Positions 13,001-23,176 of a DNA stretch of 64,000 nt are shown in pieces (the first letter of the stretch is position 1; each line of letters opens with the position of its first letter). The notes under the pieces are model-generated. The model was not told where the DNA came from. It worked only from the letters and a program-made list of their open reading frames with translations, and searched no databases. This DNA is from Vitellaria paradoxa (lineage: Eukaryota > Streptophyta > Magnoliopsida > Ericales > Sapotaceae), in contig CM034233.1 in NCBI GenBank assembly GCA_019916065.1, positions 24,377,936 to 24,441,935 of the forward strand. The letters run 5' to 3'. Both the position numbers and the translations under genes were made by a program.

Positions 13001-16000
13001 GCATCATTATCCCGATTGTCTATGTTGATATTATTATCATTTCTGGCAATGATGCTGATGGCATTCCTTCATTGAAGTGCCATCTAGGGCAACAATTTCA
13101 CACAAAGGATGTTGGAACCTTATGCTAATTCCTATAGATTGAGATTGCCTGTTTTTCCTAAGGTATATATTTATTTCAAAGAAAATATGTTCTAGATTTA
13201 CTCTCTAAGACTGGGCTCTTTGATTCTTGCTCTACAAACACTCATATGGACTCTTCAATTCGTTTAGACTCCTAGGAGTGGTGCTCTATTTCCCAATATA
13301 GACCGGTATCGCTGTCTTGTGGGCAAGTTTTATCTACTATACTGTGACACGGCTTGATATTACATATAAAGATGTCGTGATTAGTCAGTTCATGCATGCT
13401 CCTCACCAACCCCATTTTGATGATGTGTATCATATTCTATAATATCTAAATAGTTTCCTTAGTCGATGGTTACTCTATTGACCTTCCACCATGGTGGATG
13501 CAACTGGCTACAGTGATGCAAACTACGTGGGTAATCGTTCTAATCAACGGTTTACTTCTGGATACTGTACTCTTCTTTGTGGAAATCTAGTGACTTAAAG
13601 GAGCAAGAAGCACGTCGTAGTTACTCGCTCAAATGTTGAAGCCGAGTATCTTACCATGGCCCATGCCACCTTTGAGATGCTTTAGACTCGTTCTCTCCTT
13701 CATGACTTTGGCATTGACATTCTAGGTCTGATGTCAATATTATGATAATCAAGCTGCTATCTTCATTACAAATAATCCAGTCTTTCATGAGCATACCAAG
13801 CATACTAATGCAGATTGTCATTTTATTCGAGATCTTCCGTTGAAGTGTGATCTTAAACTTCCGATCAGATTTTCAGTAGGTGAATCCTTATCGAGCCTCT
13901 ATCTCGTCCTCCTTTCCAATAGATGTCATGTTCGACCTCTATACTCCAACTTGAGGGGTAGTATAAGATATTTAGAATATTATGTATATTTCTAGTTTTC
14001 TTGTTTTGCTAGTTTCCTAATTGTACTTAAACTCTACATTATAAATATAATGTAAGACAAGGGGTAATTAAACCCTCTCAATTAAAGACAGTGAACATCA
14101 CACTTGTACACAATTGTAGTTTGTCTTGGACAATTTCATCAGATAATGAAATGCTAATGTTTTCTTGGCTGGAATTGGCCTTGTTGTGTTGACAAGTTGT
14201 ATTTATGCTTCCTCAAGCAGGAAAGTTTAATTTTTTAATGGGATTGCTTTGGCAAAAAAGATTGGTGCCTTCTTTTAATGGAACTGCTGGAATTGGTCTT
14301 GTGGTGCTACCAGTTGTGTTTATGCTTGCTTTGGCAGGAATGTTTGGGATAAATATTTGGGGACTTTTTCTAATGGATTTGCTTTGACATAAATATGATG
14401 ACTACAGTATGTATGATTTATGACAATCTAAGTATTTGTCAAAAAATGATCAATTTTTCTATTATAATTTTAATTATTTTAATAAGCAACGAGAAGATTT
14501 TATTAGTAAAAGCAAAGAACAAAGAAGGAAGATGAGAAGTCCCCGAAACAAAACAAGAAAACCATGAGGAAAATAACAAGGAAAGACAAAATGGGGAAAA
14601 AGGAAAGAAGTGACAAAAACTAAGAACAAATCTATTATCAAAATAATAAAATAAAATAAAAAAGGGATTCCTTCCAATTTTGAGATAGAAGAAGTGATGT
14701 GATACAAGAGATTTAAGTATCGGATAGGGAGAAAGAAATAGCCGAGAGAAAGAGAGAGACACACACACACAAGGGGAGAAGGAAAATCAGCTCACAAGCA
14801 ATTTTAGGGAAGACCAATAAACCATTCAAGGGAACGTTTCTTTATATAATAATGATGTATAAAGGAGAATGTTTCTTTATTTAATAACCTAGGGAGATGT
14901 ATATAGCTTAAGGGAATGTACTTATTTAAATGCTTGATATCCCCATCAAGAAAACCCAAAAAAGAAGTCCAGAAGCATGTTATCCCAAATCTAACAGATA
15001 TTAGCTGTTTTATCTTGCAAGATTCTGGAATTTCTTTCTCTACATATCCCCCAGAATAATGTCAATCCAGCGCAACTCCACAAGGTTTTGTCCCTTTTAC
15101 TTCTTCCCAAGCCCCATAATGTCGTATCATCGTATTTCCACAATATTGAGGGGCAGTCCATACACTGGAGATGTAAAAATGTTATTCCACGACTCTGCAG
15201 ACACTGCAGTGAAGAAAACGACAATCCAAATCTTCTGAATACTTTTTTCACATTATACATCACTGGGGCAATAGAGAATGCTAAGGTCTCCTTTTTTGTA
15301 GCAAATCATTGGTATTTAGCATCCTGTGAGCCACAATCATGGCAAACACTTGCACTTTTGATGGACACTCAAGCCTTCTATATCAATTTTGAAGGTAGAA
15401 AAGAGGGGGACTCCATATTGTCAGATTGATTGTTGAAATAGGACTATCAAGAAAACATTCCCAAAGGGTCAAAATCCACAACATCTTATCAGTTCTATCC
15501 ACCCTTATAACAACGCCATCAAACAAGGACAGAAGAGATGCGAAACCAGCAACCTCCCTATCATTTACGTTGCGCCAAAAATTAAAATTCCACAAAGTAA
15601 GATGACTATCTGAGATAGCTGTTGATGTACATTAATAGAAGCATTAATTCAGTTAATGTATCTAGTCTATATTCATCCAATATATCTAGTCCTAGGTAAT
15701 GTAAAGAGTCACCAATGTAAATGTTAGCTATGTATATAAAGACACACAAGAACCCAGTTGGGTGTGTGTGGAATTCAGTCCATTTCAGTAGTTTTGACAT
15801 GGTATCAGAGCCAGTTATGCTCCTAGTACTCATCTGATCAGTGCAGCAATGCAGTTTAAAACCACCGTTGGTGGTACAAAGCACAAGTTTCTCCTCTCCA
15901 TTACTGTTTGGATCAAAGTCTATTAACTGTCGGAGTCGCCTGCCGCCGACGAGTACAGCCGTCGAGATCCCGTCGCCGGAAAGCAGCTCACGCGCCCACA

Positions 16001-19000
16001 CGCGCCCTTCGTCGCCAGCGCATGAGTCCCACGCGCAGTAGCTTTGACAACGCGTGAACACGCGTGGGCCATCGTCGCCTTCTGTGCTTTTTCCGGTGAA
16101 GTTGTCCTACTCCGGCAAGCCTATTTGTGGCCTTTGTTTGAGTTCTGAACCTGTTTCTCGAAGTTCTTCAGTTCCGCTGCCCTTCAGTTGTCAAATTTAC
16201 TGTTCTTCTTAAATCCAGCAAGGTCATTCTGTTCTAATGGCCTCCTCAAATTCACCAGCTGAGCAGAAGCTTCTCAGTCCCATTTCCATGCCTCAGCAGC
16301 TGACTACCAGGAAATTGAATGGTACTAATTACATTCAATGGTCTAAGGCCATCAAGGTTGCAGTGACGGGGTATGAAAACAGAAACACTTGACTGAGTCT
16401 GCTCCACCAAAGACTGATTCTAAGCATGATGCTTGGATCCAAGGGGATGCTCATCTTGTTAGTTTACTATGGAATTCAATGGAACCCAACATCGCCGACA
16501 TGTGTACACACCTTGACACCTGTAAGGATATTTGGGAATATGTTCGCCTACTGTTTTCTACTGATCTTACTCGTATGTATGATCTATCCCAAGAATTCTT
16601 TCAACTTCAACAATCCGGCAGACCAGTCACTGAATACTTTGCCTCCTTGAAGCGTGTTCATGAGGAGTTAAATTCTCTCCAGCCCTTATCAACTGATGTC
16701 AATGTGATGCAAAAACAAAGGAACAGATGGTTGTACTTCGTTTCCTTGCTGGGCTAGATCCTGAGTTTGAACCTGTTAAGGCTCAAATTCTTAGTGGAGC
16801 TTCACTTCCCTCATTCGCTGAAACCTACTCTCGAGTCATGAGAGCTGCATCTATGGATCAATCCAATACTGTTGATGCCACACGAACTGCCCTAGCCAGT
16901 CAGATAACTACCGAAAGTAAGAACTCCAGTCACATGATCTCATCTCAAAATTGGGATCAAGGGACTCGTGGCGGTCGTGGTCGTGGTCGTGGACGTGGAG
17001 GTCGTGGTGTAAGACCAAAATGTTCTAACTGTGGTCGTATTGGTCATGCTAAGGAAACTTGCTGGAATCTTCATGGCAAGCCAGCTCATATGGTTCATAC
17101 AGTTTCCTCTGATTCTTCTACAGATAAGCCCAGTACGAGTGAATCACCAACGGTGACTCTTTCAGGAGAAGAGTATGCTAGATTCCTTCAGTTTCAGACA
17201 GCTCACCAGGCCTCTCTTCCCATAGCTTCACTAGCCCACCAAGGTAATTCTACCACTTGTGTGCCTTGGGTCATTGATTCTGGTGCTTCAGATCATATGT
17301 CTAGTTCTTCGTCATTATTCTCTAATATTCAGTGTTCTACCATTCCTAGTGTTACTACAGCTAATGGGTCATCTAATCCAGTTAAGGGTATCGGTAAAGT
17401 TTATACATCTTTACCATTATCCTCTGTTTTATATGTTCCCTTCCTTGTCTTTCAATCTCCTGTCTGTTAGTAAACTCACCAAACAACTGAATTGTTCAAT
17501 GACTTTCTTTCCTAACTCTGTGGTTATTTAGGATTTAAAGACGAGGAAGAAGATTGGAGAAGGGCATGAAGCTCAGGGACTCTATTATCTGGCTGATTCG
17601 TCTTCACCTCCATCTACCTCTTGTTCTGCTGTTGCTGCTCCCATTGAGGTTCACTGTCGTCTTGGTCATCCGTCCTTTGATAAGCTAAAGTCCATGGTTC
17701 CCAGTTTGAGTCAAGTTCAGTCTTTAAATTGTGAGTCTTGTCAGTTAGGAAAGCATCACCGTGCTTCCTTTAGTCCTAGAGTCAATAATCGTTTGTCTAG
17801 TCTTTTTGATTTGGTCCATTCTGATGTATGGGGCCCAAGTCGTGTTGTTTCAAAATTGGGCTTTAAGTATTTTGTTACTTTTATTGATGACTTCTCCCGT
17901 CTTACATGGATTTATCTAATGAAAGATCGTTCTGAGTTGTTATCCATTTTTCAATCTTTTTGTGCTGAAATTAAAACTCAATTTGGTGTGACTATCAAAG
18001 TTCTGCGCAGTGATAATGCCAAAGAATATTTTTTAAAACCTTTTACTGACTTTATGTCCTCATTTGGCATGATTCATCAGTCTTCTTGTTCTCGTACTCC
18101 ACAACAAAATGGAGTTGCTGAATGCAAGAACTTGCATCTTATTGAGACTGCTCGTTGCCTTATGTTTCACATGAAAGTTACAAAGGTTTTTTGGGGGGAT
18201 GCTATTCTTACTGCATGCTATTTAATTAATAGAATGCCTTCATCTGTTCTGCAAGGTCGCTCTCCTTATTCTGTGATGTTTCCTAACACACCTTTGTTTT
18301 CTCTTCCTCCACGAATCTTTGGATGTGTTGCTTTTGTTCATCAGCTTGATAGTAGTGTTGACAAGCTTGATCCTCGTGCTATTAAGTGTGTCTTTTTGGG
18401 GTACTCTCGGTTACAGAAAGGATATCGATGTTATAGTCCATCACTTCATCGATATTTTGTATGTGCTGATATTTCATTCTTTGAGAATACTTCTTTCTTC
18501 TCTGATAATTCTTCTTTAACTGATTTGAATGAGAGTCTTCCTTTGCCTATTATTTCTCCTCTTCGTCTTTCACGTCTTGATTTGCAGGTTTATACCCGAC
18601 GGCAGCCAGCTACCGAGTCCTCTACTGCTTCAGGCACTCCATCTTTTCTACCTCCGTCTTCAAATCCTGTTCCTGAGTCAAATCTTAGTGACCTTGATCT
18701 TCCTGTTGCCCTTCGAAAAGGTAAACGCACTTGCACTACTCACCCTATTTCTAATTTTGTATCTTATACAGCTTTGTCTCCCACTATTCTGCTTTTGTTA
18801 CCTCATTGTCTTCTTTATCCATTCCTAACTCTGTATCTGAAGCACTTTCTCATTCTGGGTGGCGTAATGCCATGGAAGAAGAGATATTAGCTCTTCGAGC
18901 CAATGATACATGGGAACTGGTCACTCTTCCTCCTGACAAGTCAACCGTTGGATGTCGATGGGTGTACAATGTCAAAGTTCATCCTGATGGTTCTGTTGAT

Positions 19001-22000
19001 CGGTTGAAAGCACGACTTGTTGCTAAAGGATACACTCAAGTATATGGGCTAGATTTTTCAGAAACTTTTTCTCCTGTGGCCAAGATTTCATCCGTGCGCC
19101 TCCTTATCTCTTATCTCTCTTGCAGCTATTTTTCACTGGTCTCTTCATCAGCTTGATGTTAAAAATGCGTTTCTCCATGGCAGCTCTACCGAAGAAGTGT
19201 ATATGGAGCAACCTCCTGAATTTGTTGCTCAGGGGGAGTCTGGACTAGTGTGCAAGTTAAAGAAGTCACTATATGGCTTGAAGCAATCTCCTCGTGCATG
19301 GTTTGGTCGATTTAGTGATGTGGTGATAGAATTTGGGTTGATACGTTGTGGTGTTGACCATTCTGTCTTCTACCGCCACTCTGATCAAGGAAAGATATGG
19401 CTATTGGTTTATGTGGACGATATTGTAATCACAGGAGATGACACACAAGGAATTAATGATCTGAAGATATTCCTTCAAGCCAAGTTCAACACTAAGGATT
19501 TGGGTTCACTGAAATACTTCTTGGGCATTAAGATTGCACGGTCACATGAGGATATTACTCTTTCTCAAAGAAAATATGTCCTTGACCTGCTAGCTGAGAC
19601 AGGAATGTTAGGATCCAAACCTATTGATACTCCAATGGATCCTAATGTAAAGCTTCTTGCAGATAAGGGAGAATTACTAGATGATCCTGGTCGATATAGC
19701 AGATTAGTTGGGAAGCTCAATTACTTGACAGTCACACGACCAGATATCTCCTTTGCCACAAGTGTAGTCAGCCAATTTCTTGATGCACCTCGCTCTAGTC
19801 ACTGGGATGCAGTGGTTCGTATTCTGAGATATCTAAAAGGTGCACCAGGACAGGGTTTATTGTATCGAGATAATGGTCACACTCTTGTCCAAGGATATAC
19901 AGATGCTGATTGGGCCGGTTCTCCATTAGATAGAAGGTACACTACTGGATATTGTATCTTTGTGGGAGGAAATCTAGTATCCTGGAAGAGTAAGAAGCAA
20001 ACTGTGGTGGCAAGATCGAGTGCAGAGTCAGAGTATAGGGCTATGGCCTATACATCTTGTGAATTAATTTGGATGAGTCATATGTTAGATGAATTGGGAG
20101 TTTCTGGATCACAGCCAATGGAATTGTTTTGTGATAATCAAGCTGCTGTTCATATAACTTCTAATCCGGTGTTTCATGAAAGAACCAAACACTATTGAGG
20201 TTGATTGTCACTTCATTAGGGAGAAAATTCTTCAGAATGTTATCAAGACTAGTCATGTAAAGTCTGAAGATCAATTGGCTGATTTGTTTACTAAAGCTCT
20301 AGGGGGAGCTAGGGTGAGATATCTTTGTAACAAGCTTGGAACATATGATATATATGCTCTAGCTTGAGGGGGAGTGTTGATGTACATTAATAGAAGCATT
20401 AATTCAGTTAATGTATCTAGTCTATATTCATCCAATGTATCTAGTCCTAGGTAATGTAAAGAGTCACCAATGTAAATGTTAGCTATGTATATAAAGACAC
20501 ACAAGAACCCAGTTGGGTGTGTGTGGAATTCAGTCCATTTCAGTAATTTTGACAATAGCCAAAGAGGAAATAGGCACACAGCAATTCCTAACACCAGATA
20601 CCATCCCAAATAAAGATGTTTTCCTGACACCAGTTTTGTGAACTGAAGGAACCAGTCCTGAGAGATACTATTCCAAGGATTTCTATTAGTCGCTCTTACA
20701 ACAACTTAAGAATCCCAACCATTCCTGTCTAATCCATACTTACTTTTGATTACATCATGCCATAATGATCCTATTAACAAAGAAGAAGAGAAGAATATGA
20801 GAAATGTTTGTAGTCTCTGAATTGTTACCAACTATACAAAGACAACACCCACTTATGGTTGAAGAGACCAATAATACATGAGAATAATAAGAAAATCAAT
20901 CTTTGGGTTATCAATCATAATATCTTGAAGATGGGATATTATCTCCTTGCCATAATATAATTCTAAGTGCATCAAGATATCATTTCCATAATACTTTTAA
21001 CACTCCCCATCAAACTCAATGCAGTAAAGTAAATACCAACTTGAGTTTGAAAATTAAAGTATGCAAAGTTCCAAGTGAATCAACTCTTAACGAACTACAA
21101 AGAGCGACCAAACGCAAGCAAAATAACATAAAGGCAACGACAAAATAACAACGAAAATGGATACGATACTGTAAAGCAAGATAACAGAAATGGCTACGAG
21201 AAAACAGCAAAAACGGCTGCAAAACAACAAAAAGAAAAACAGCAGCAAAACAGCTACAAGACAACAATGAGAATAATTGTAAAAAACAGCAAAAACAACA
21301 GTGAAATAGCTGCAAAAATTGGTGTAGAACAATAGAGAGAATGGATGCAAGAATAGGCAGAGTTAAATAGAAAAATCCACAGCCAAATTGATGGCTCTGA
21401 TATCATGTTAAAAAATAAGAAGAGAAAAGAGTGATCATTTACAAGATTTATCATGCAACAAGCTTACAAATTCTAGCAGCAAAATTTCTTGAGATTCAAT
21501 ATCCATTAAGGAACGAGAAAGACTGAATTTTTTTTTTATTTTCAAACAAGGACAGGTGAAGTTTGGATTGGGCAATTTCAATGGTTAACGTAGTATGAAA
21601 TGAAGCAACCACAGCCAAGGCAACACCAGGGCTGTGCCTGGAAATAAAATTTCGTACCTGTTGGTTGTCTCAAGGGAAACAAAATTACTTAAAAATTATA
21701 TTAAATTTTTCTTATTAAAAAGTGGGAATTGCACTAAAATGCGTAGAGCATAACTAAAAATATAGCAGCTGTTTCTCACCATGAAATGTTCATGTCACCC
21801 TTCTTATGAAGTGGCTACGGAGATGAAAAGAAAAAGGCATGGTGCTCATATTTAGCTGCTAAGTACCTCTCCAATGGCAAAAAATGGATCAACCAACCCA
21901 CCTCTAGCTGCCTAAATACTAACATGAGACCGATGAATAAACTACAGGAATGAATTGCAATATAAATTTAACATGCATACAAAACTTTTAGTGCAAATTC

Positions 22001-23176
22001 TTTAAATATTTAGTACAAAATATAAAAACAAGGGCAAAGAACCATTTACTAGCTTGGACTACTATCCTTTAGGCATGCTACGAGGCATGGGCAGAATAAT
22101 GGAGCAGGGTGACTGTTAAATCAAAAAAGAAGTATGGGCAAACACAAACTCAACTTCGAAGATTGCACATAACAAATGTGCTAAACAATACCGAGGCTCG
22201 AGGGAGATCAGGCATATCAAACAAAGTCTTCAACGTAAAAGTCAATTGTATCGATTGATTTACCTCTGGCTTTCAAGAATAGGTACACGTGCAAGAATGA
22301 ATTCACAGAACAACTCCAGGATTTCGTATGCAGCCCATACGTTTTGTTCCCGTATAACATGCTCCACCTAACCAAATGCATACAGATACTACATATATAA
22401 AAGATAACATTATAGGATTATGAAAACAATAAGAAATATTAGTAAGTATGATGGTACACCCGAATTCGAGCTATAGCTTCTTGGCCAGCCTGAAGAAACT
22501 GAGCTATCTCCTTACGCATAAGTTTGAGCTGCATGTCTCTCTTGTTTTGCAGCAATTTAATGCGTGAGATTGCCAAGTTCAAGCATGTTTTGCTACAAAA
22601 AAACAAATAACAAAATAGGAATTGAACAAGAAAGAGAATAAAATATGATATACATTCTTCCAATTTCTAAGCATACCAATACAAACTTAAACAAGGATCA
22701 CAACAATCATGCTGAAGTATAATACTTTGTCAGCAGAAGCAATATACTACCAACTATAGAAATTCAATTCATATAACGGGTGTCTCTTTGTATAAGAGAG
22801 AGAAAACTGAACTGGGTATAAGCAATTCAATTCAGTGCATCTGCTTAGCTTAAAATGCACCAGTTGAAGAACAACTCACATATTCAGAATCTTCAAAACA
22901 AAGGAAAACGAGAAGAACTATAACCATGAATGTTAGGTAAATAATATGGGTTGACTAATGTCAAATAAGATTTAAGAGGAGGAAAAAAAATTAAAAGGGA
23001 AAGAGAGAGACCAAATTTTGAGATCTTCTCTACCAAGATTAGAATTGAGGAATAGAAAATCAAATGTTGATGGGAAAAGGGGAATCGGGTCTGGAGAGGG
23101 TGGTGGCAAAGGAGGATTAAACTGACCATTTTGTGCCAAGAAGTCCTCTGTTGAAGAGCTGATTCAAGAGCGACAT
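4010..23176 (-). CDS. IST1-like protein (ESCRT-III-associated, regulator of VPS4), six exons
   Basis: Exons on the minus strand: 23127-23176, 22460-22592, 22264-22367, 6506-6677, 6252-6392 and 4010-4399. All introns are GT-AG and phases join to a 329-aa frame ending in TGA. The protein starts [14 protein letters not shown]. The Ist1 domain covers roughly residues 10-175, with family-typical [49 protein letters not shown] and ELRPD. A variable Ser/Pro-rich linker follows, then an Ala-rich helical tail (about 287-312). Family members bind ESCRT-III/CHMP proteins and VPS4 and act in multivesicular body sorting. The domain and length resemble plant IST1-like proteins; the exact paralogue is not assigned. 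Intron 3 (6678-22263) is 15,586 bp of nested retrotransposons; the other introns are 92-1852 bp. An out-of-frame upstream ATG (23199) overlaps the start. Confidence 0.93.
4795..5290 (+). mobile_element. L1-type LINE 3' fragment in IST1 intron 5
   Basis: Plus-strand translation with stops and frame changes shows the C-terminal zinc-knuckle/RNase H-like region of plant L1 ORF2: a [14 protein letters not shown] start, then [21 protein letters not shown]. It ends in an A-rich tail (AAAAAATAAAAAATG, 5284-5297), as expected for a 5'-truncated LINE. It is antisense to the host gene. The upstream T-run (4778-4794) may mark the insertion boundary; I found no clear target duplication. Confidence 0.7.
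5640..5720. repeat. Short direct repeat in IST1 intron 5
   Basis: The segment AAATTTAAACATAGGACTTT plus about 17 more bases occurs twice, about 57 bp apart, with small differences. Confidence 0.6.
5870..6060 (+). mobile_element. Possible retroelement end with tRNA-like A and B boxes
   Basis: A purine tract (GGGAGGGGAAA, about 5877-5887) is followed by TGTTAAGGGAGC, as at a polypurine tract/LTR junction. Just downstream come an A-box-like ACATAGTGGTTAAG and a B-box-like GGGTTCAAACC about 50 bp apart. It could be a decayed SINE or an LTR fragment; neither end could be proven. Confidence 0.3.
6811..7205. repeat. Diverged tandem duplication (~224-bp period) in IST1 intron 3
   Basis: The segment starting AAGTACATAGATGGCT at 6811 recurs at 7035. 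Both copies continue through ATCAATTTCACATGACAA and a TTATTGACTT motif with many substitutions and small indels. It lies just upstream, in gene orientation, of exon 4 of the IST1-like gene. Confidence 0.7.
8113..8830 (+). other. Leader of the decayed copia element
   Basis: This non-coding stretch lies between the first LTR and the Gag remnant and has no intact frame. The gag-like sequence starts with an [13 protein letters not shown] motif near 8840. Confidence 0.4.
9050..10359 (+). repeat. 268-bp tandem duplication in copia gag, one copy split by a transposon
   Basis: Copy B is 10092-10359. Copy A is 9050-9272 plus 10047-10091, split by a hAT-like element. The two parts have identical lengths in both copies (223 + 45 bp), so they align without gaps and differ only by substitutions. 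Both start at GACTCATTATT and end at GCTTGAG. Confidence 0.92.
9273..10038. mobile_element. hAT-like non-autonomous DNA transposon (766 bp)
   Basis: The element has perfect 10-bp terminal inverted repeats, CATAGTTACC (9273-9282) and GGTAACTATG (10029-10038). It is flanked by an 8-bp target duplication with one mismatch, TGTTGGAC (9265-9272) and TGTCGGAC (10039-10046), the size expected for hAT. The empty site, TGTTGGAC once, is in the second copy of the host duplication (10307-10314). The interior encodes no transposase and has two diverged copies of an AAATTAATTATC segment (about 9541-9595 and 9729-9785). Confidence 0.88.
10899..11147. repeat. Minisatellite-like tandem repeat (~2.6 units) in the decayed copia
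   Basis: Units start at 10899, 11000 and 11091 (lengths 101, 91 and a partial 57 bp). Each begins TGAAAATRAYARGAAKATAG and continues with GTGAAAAGATGATGA-type sequence. It is A/G-rich and non-coding. Confidence 0.75.
14100..14939. other. Intron 3 spacer with imperfect repeats and an A/G-rich tract
   Basis: Two related segments, about 14168-14245 and 14287-14352, share GGAATTGGYCTTGTKGTG and TTTATGCTT. An A/G-rich tract follows (about 14500-14770). No gene is supported. Confidence 0.5.
14940..15619 (-). mobile_element. L1-type LINE remnant, 3' part
   Basis: The minus strand shows ORF2 C-terminal features of plant L1: [20 protein letters not shown], then a [20 protein letters not shown] motif typical of the zf-RVT/RNase H end. 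Frames are broken. Its 5' continuation is at 20555-20771, on the far side of the young copia element that inserted here and duplicated ATAGC. Confidence 0.8.
15620..15799 (+). repeat. 5' LTR of the young copia element
   Basis: This 180-bp LTR carries a promoter-like TATATAAA (15733-15740). It differs from the 3' LTR by A/G in CCAATRTATC and G/A in CAGTARTTTT. Confidence 0.96.
15800..15814 (+). promoter_or_regulatory. Primer-binding site for initiator tRNA-Met
   Basis: TGGTATCAGAGCCAG directly follows the LTR. It is complementary over 15 nt to the 3' end, plus CCA, of the initiator tRNA-Met gene at 23358-23429. This is the usual minus-strand primer of plant copia elements. Confidence 0.95.
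15815..16236 (+). other. GC-rich leader of the young copia element
   Basis: This untranslated region precedes the gag ATG at 16237. About 15925-16075 is unusually GC- and CpG-rich, with several CACGCG motifs, against a strongly AT-rich window. Confidence 0.7.
16237..17470 (+). pseudogene. Copia Gag and protease region, frameshifted
   Basis: A start at 16237 opens the Gag N-terminus (a [11 protein letters not shown] motif), but the frame shifts near 16370-16388 and again near 16720. Gag then has an Arg/Gly-rich tract (about 16966-17010) and a CX2CX4HX4C zinc knuckle (17021-17062) for RNA binding. The aspartic protease motif DSG is at 17276-17284. A third frameshift near 17440 moves the rest into the next frame. 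In an intact element these would assemble the particle and process the polyprotein. Confidence 0.9.
17471..18890 (+). pseudogene. Copia integrase region, with a nonsense codon and frameshift
   Basis: After a stop at 17529-17531 the frame has a GAG-pre-integrase [12 protein letters not shown] motif and the integrase core. The catalytic acidic codons are at 17823, 18012 and 18120; the last two are 36 codons apart, fitting D,D(35)E. The core is intact at those residues. A frameshift near 18785 ends this frame in the linker before reverse transcriptase. Confidence 0.93.
18786..20367 (+). pseudogene. Copia reverse transcriptase and RNase H region, frameshifted
   Basis: Reverse transcriptase begins in one frame ([23 protein letters not shown]). 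A 7-bp tandem duplication, CTTATCT at 19103-19109 and 19110-19116, shifts the frame. The YVDD catalytic motif is at 19410-19421. RNase H follows ([18 protein letters not shown], about 19900-20045). A final one-base shift near 20190 puts the last 60 codons in a third frame, ending at a TGA just before the polypurine tract. Confidence 0.93.
20375..20554 (+). repeat. 3' LTR of the young copia element
   Basis: It has the same 180-bp length as the 5' LTR and differs at two positions. The target duplication ATAGC follows at 20555-20559. Confidence 0.96.
20555..20771 (-). mobile_element. L1-type LINE remnant, 5' part
   Basis: Minus-strand sequence reads [20 protein letters not shown] and continues toward a [12 protein letters not shown] segment, the region of L1 ORF2 just upstream of the part at 14940-15619. 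The 4.9-kb copia element separates the two parts. Confidence 0.75.
20772..21406 (-). mobile_element. Partial copia-type element, antisense
   Basis: On the minus strand, a primer-binding-site-like TGATATCAGAGCC (21393-21405) follows an LTR-like end in TTTTTTAACA. A polypurine tract (GATGGGGAG, 21003-21011) precedes TGTTAAAAGTATT at 21002, a likely 3' LTR of about 231 bp. The 390-bp interior is A/C-rich on the plus strand with CAA/CAG-type repeats and encodes nothing recognisable. The matching 5' LTR is mostly missing. Confidence 0.55.
21407..22263. other. Remainder of IST1 intron 3
   Basis: No gene or complete element seen between the partial copia and the exon ending at 22264. Confidence 0.5.

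Larger units (their letters stand above)
7964..14085 (+). mobile_element. Decayed Ty1/copia LTR retrotransposon
   Basis: Similar LTRs occur at 7964-8113 (starting TGTTAGGATATTT) and about 13962-14085 (starting TATAAGATATTT), each with the stretch TTTCCTTGTTTTGCTAGTTT or a close variant. A decayed primer-binding site (TGGTATCAAATC, near 8117) follows the first, and GAGGGGTAG precedes the second. Internal remnants run in copia order: Gag near 8830-9240; a protease-like segment near 11600; the integrase C-terminal block near 11990-12110 ([12 protein letters not shown]); reverse transcriptase and RNase H near 12540-13860, ending in [20 protein letters not shown]. Stops and frameshifts occur throughout and most of integrase is missing. 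No target duplication is visible. It is antisense to the IST1-like gene and carries a 268-bp duplication and a hAT-like insertion. Confidence 0.85.
15620..20554 (+). mobile_element. Young Ty1/copia LTR retrotransposon (4935 bp), coding frame broken
   Basis: Two 180-bp LTRs (15620-15799 and 20375-20554) start TGTTGATG, end TTTTGACA and differ at two positions. The 5-bp target duplication ATAGC (15615-15619 and 20555-20559) is exact. A primer-binding site follows the 5' LTR and a polypurine tract (GAGGGGGAG, 20366-20374) precedes the 3' LTR. Gag, protease, integrase, reverse transcriptase and RNase H appear in copia order. The frame is broken by about six frameshifts and one stop, so this copy cannot make its own polyprotein. 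It lies in an L1 remnant inside IST1 intron 3, antisense to the gene. Confidence 0.97.

Noticed and set aside
15841..16061. Open frames in the GC-rich stretch before gag
   Set aside because: They lie in the copia leader and LTR; GC content explains the lack of stops, and copia coding begins at the gag ATG.
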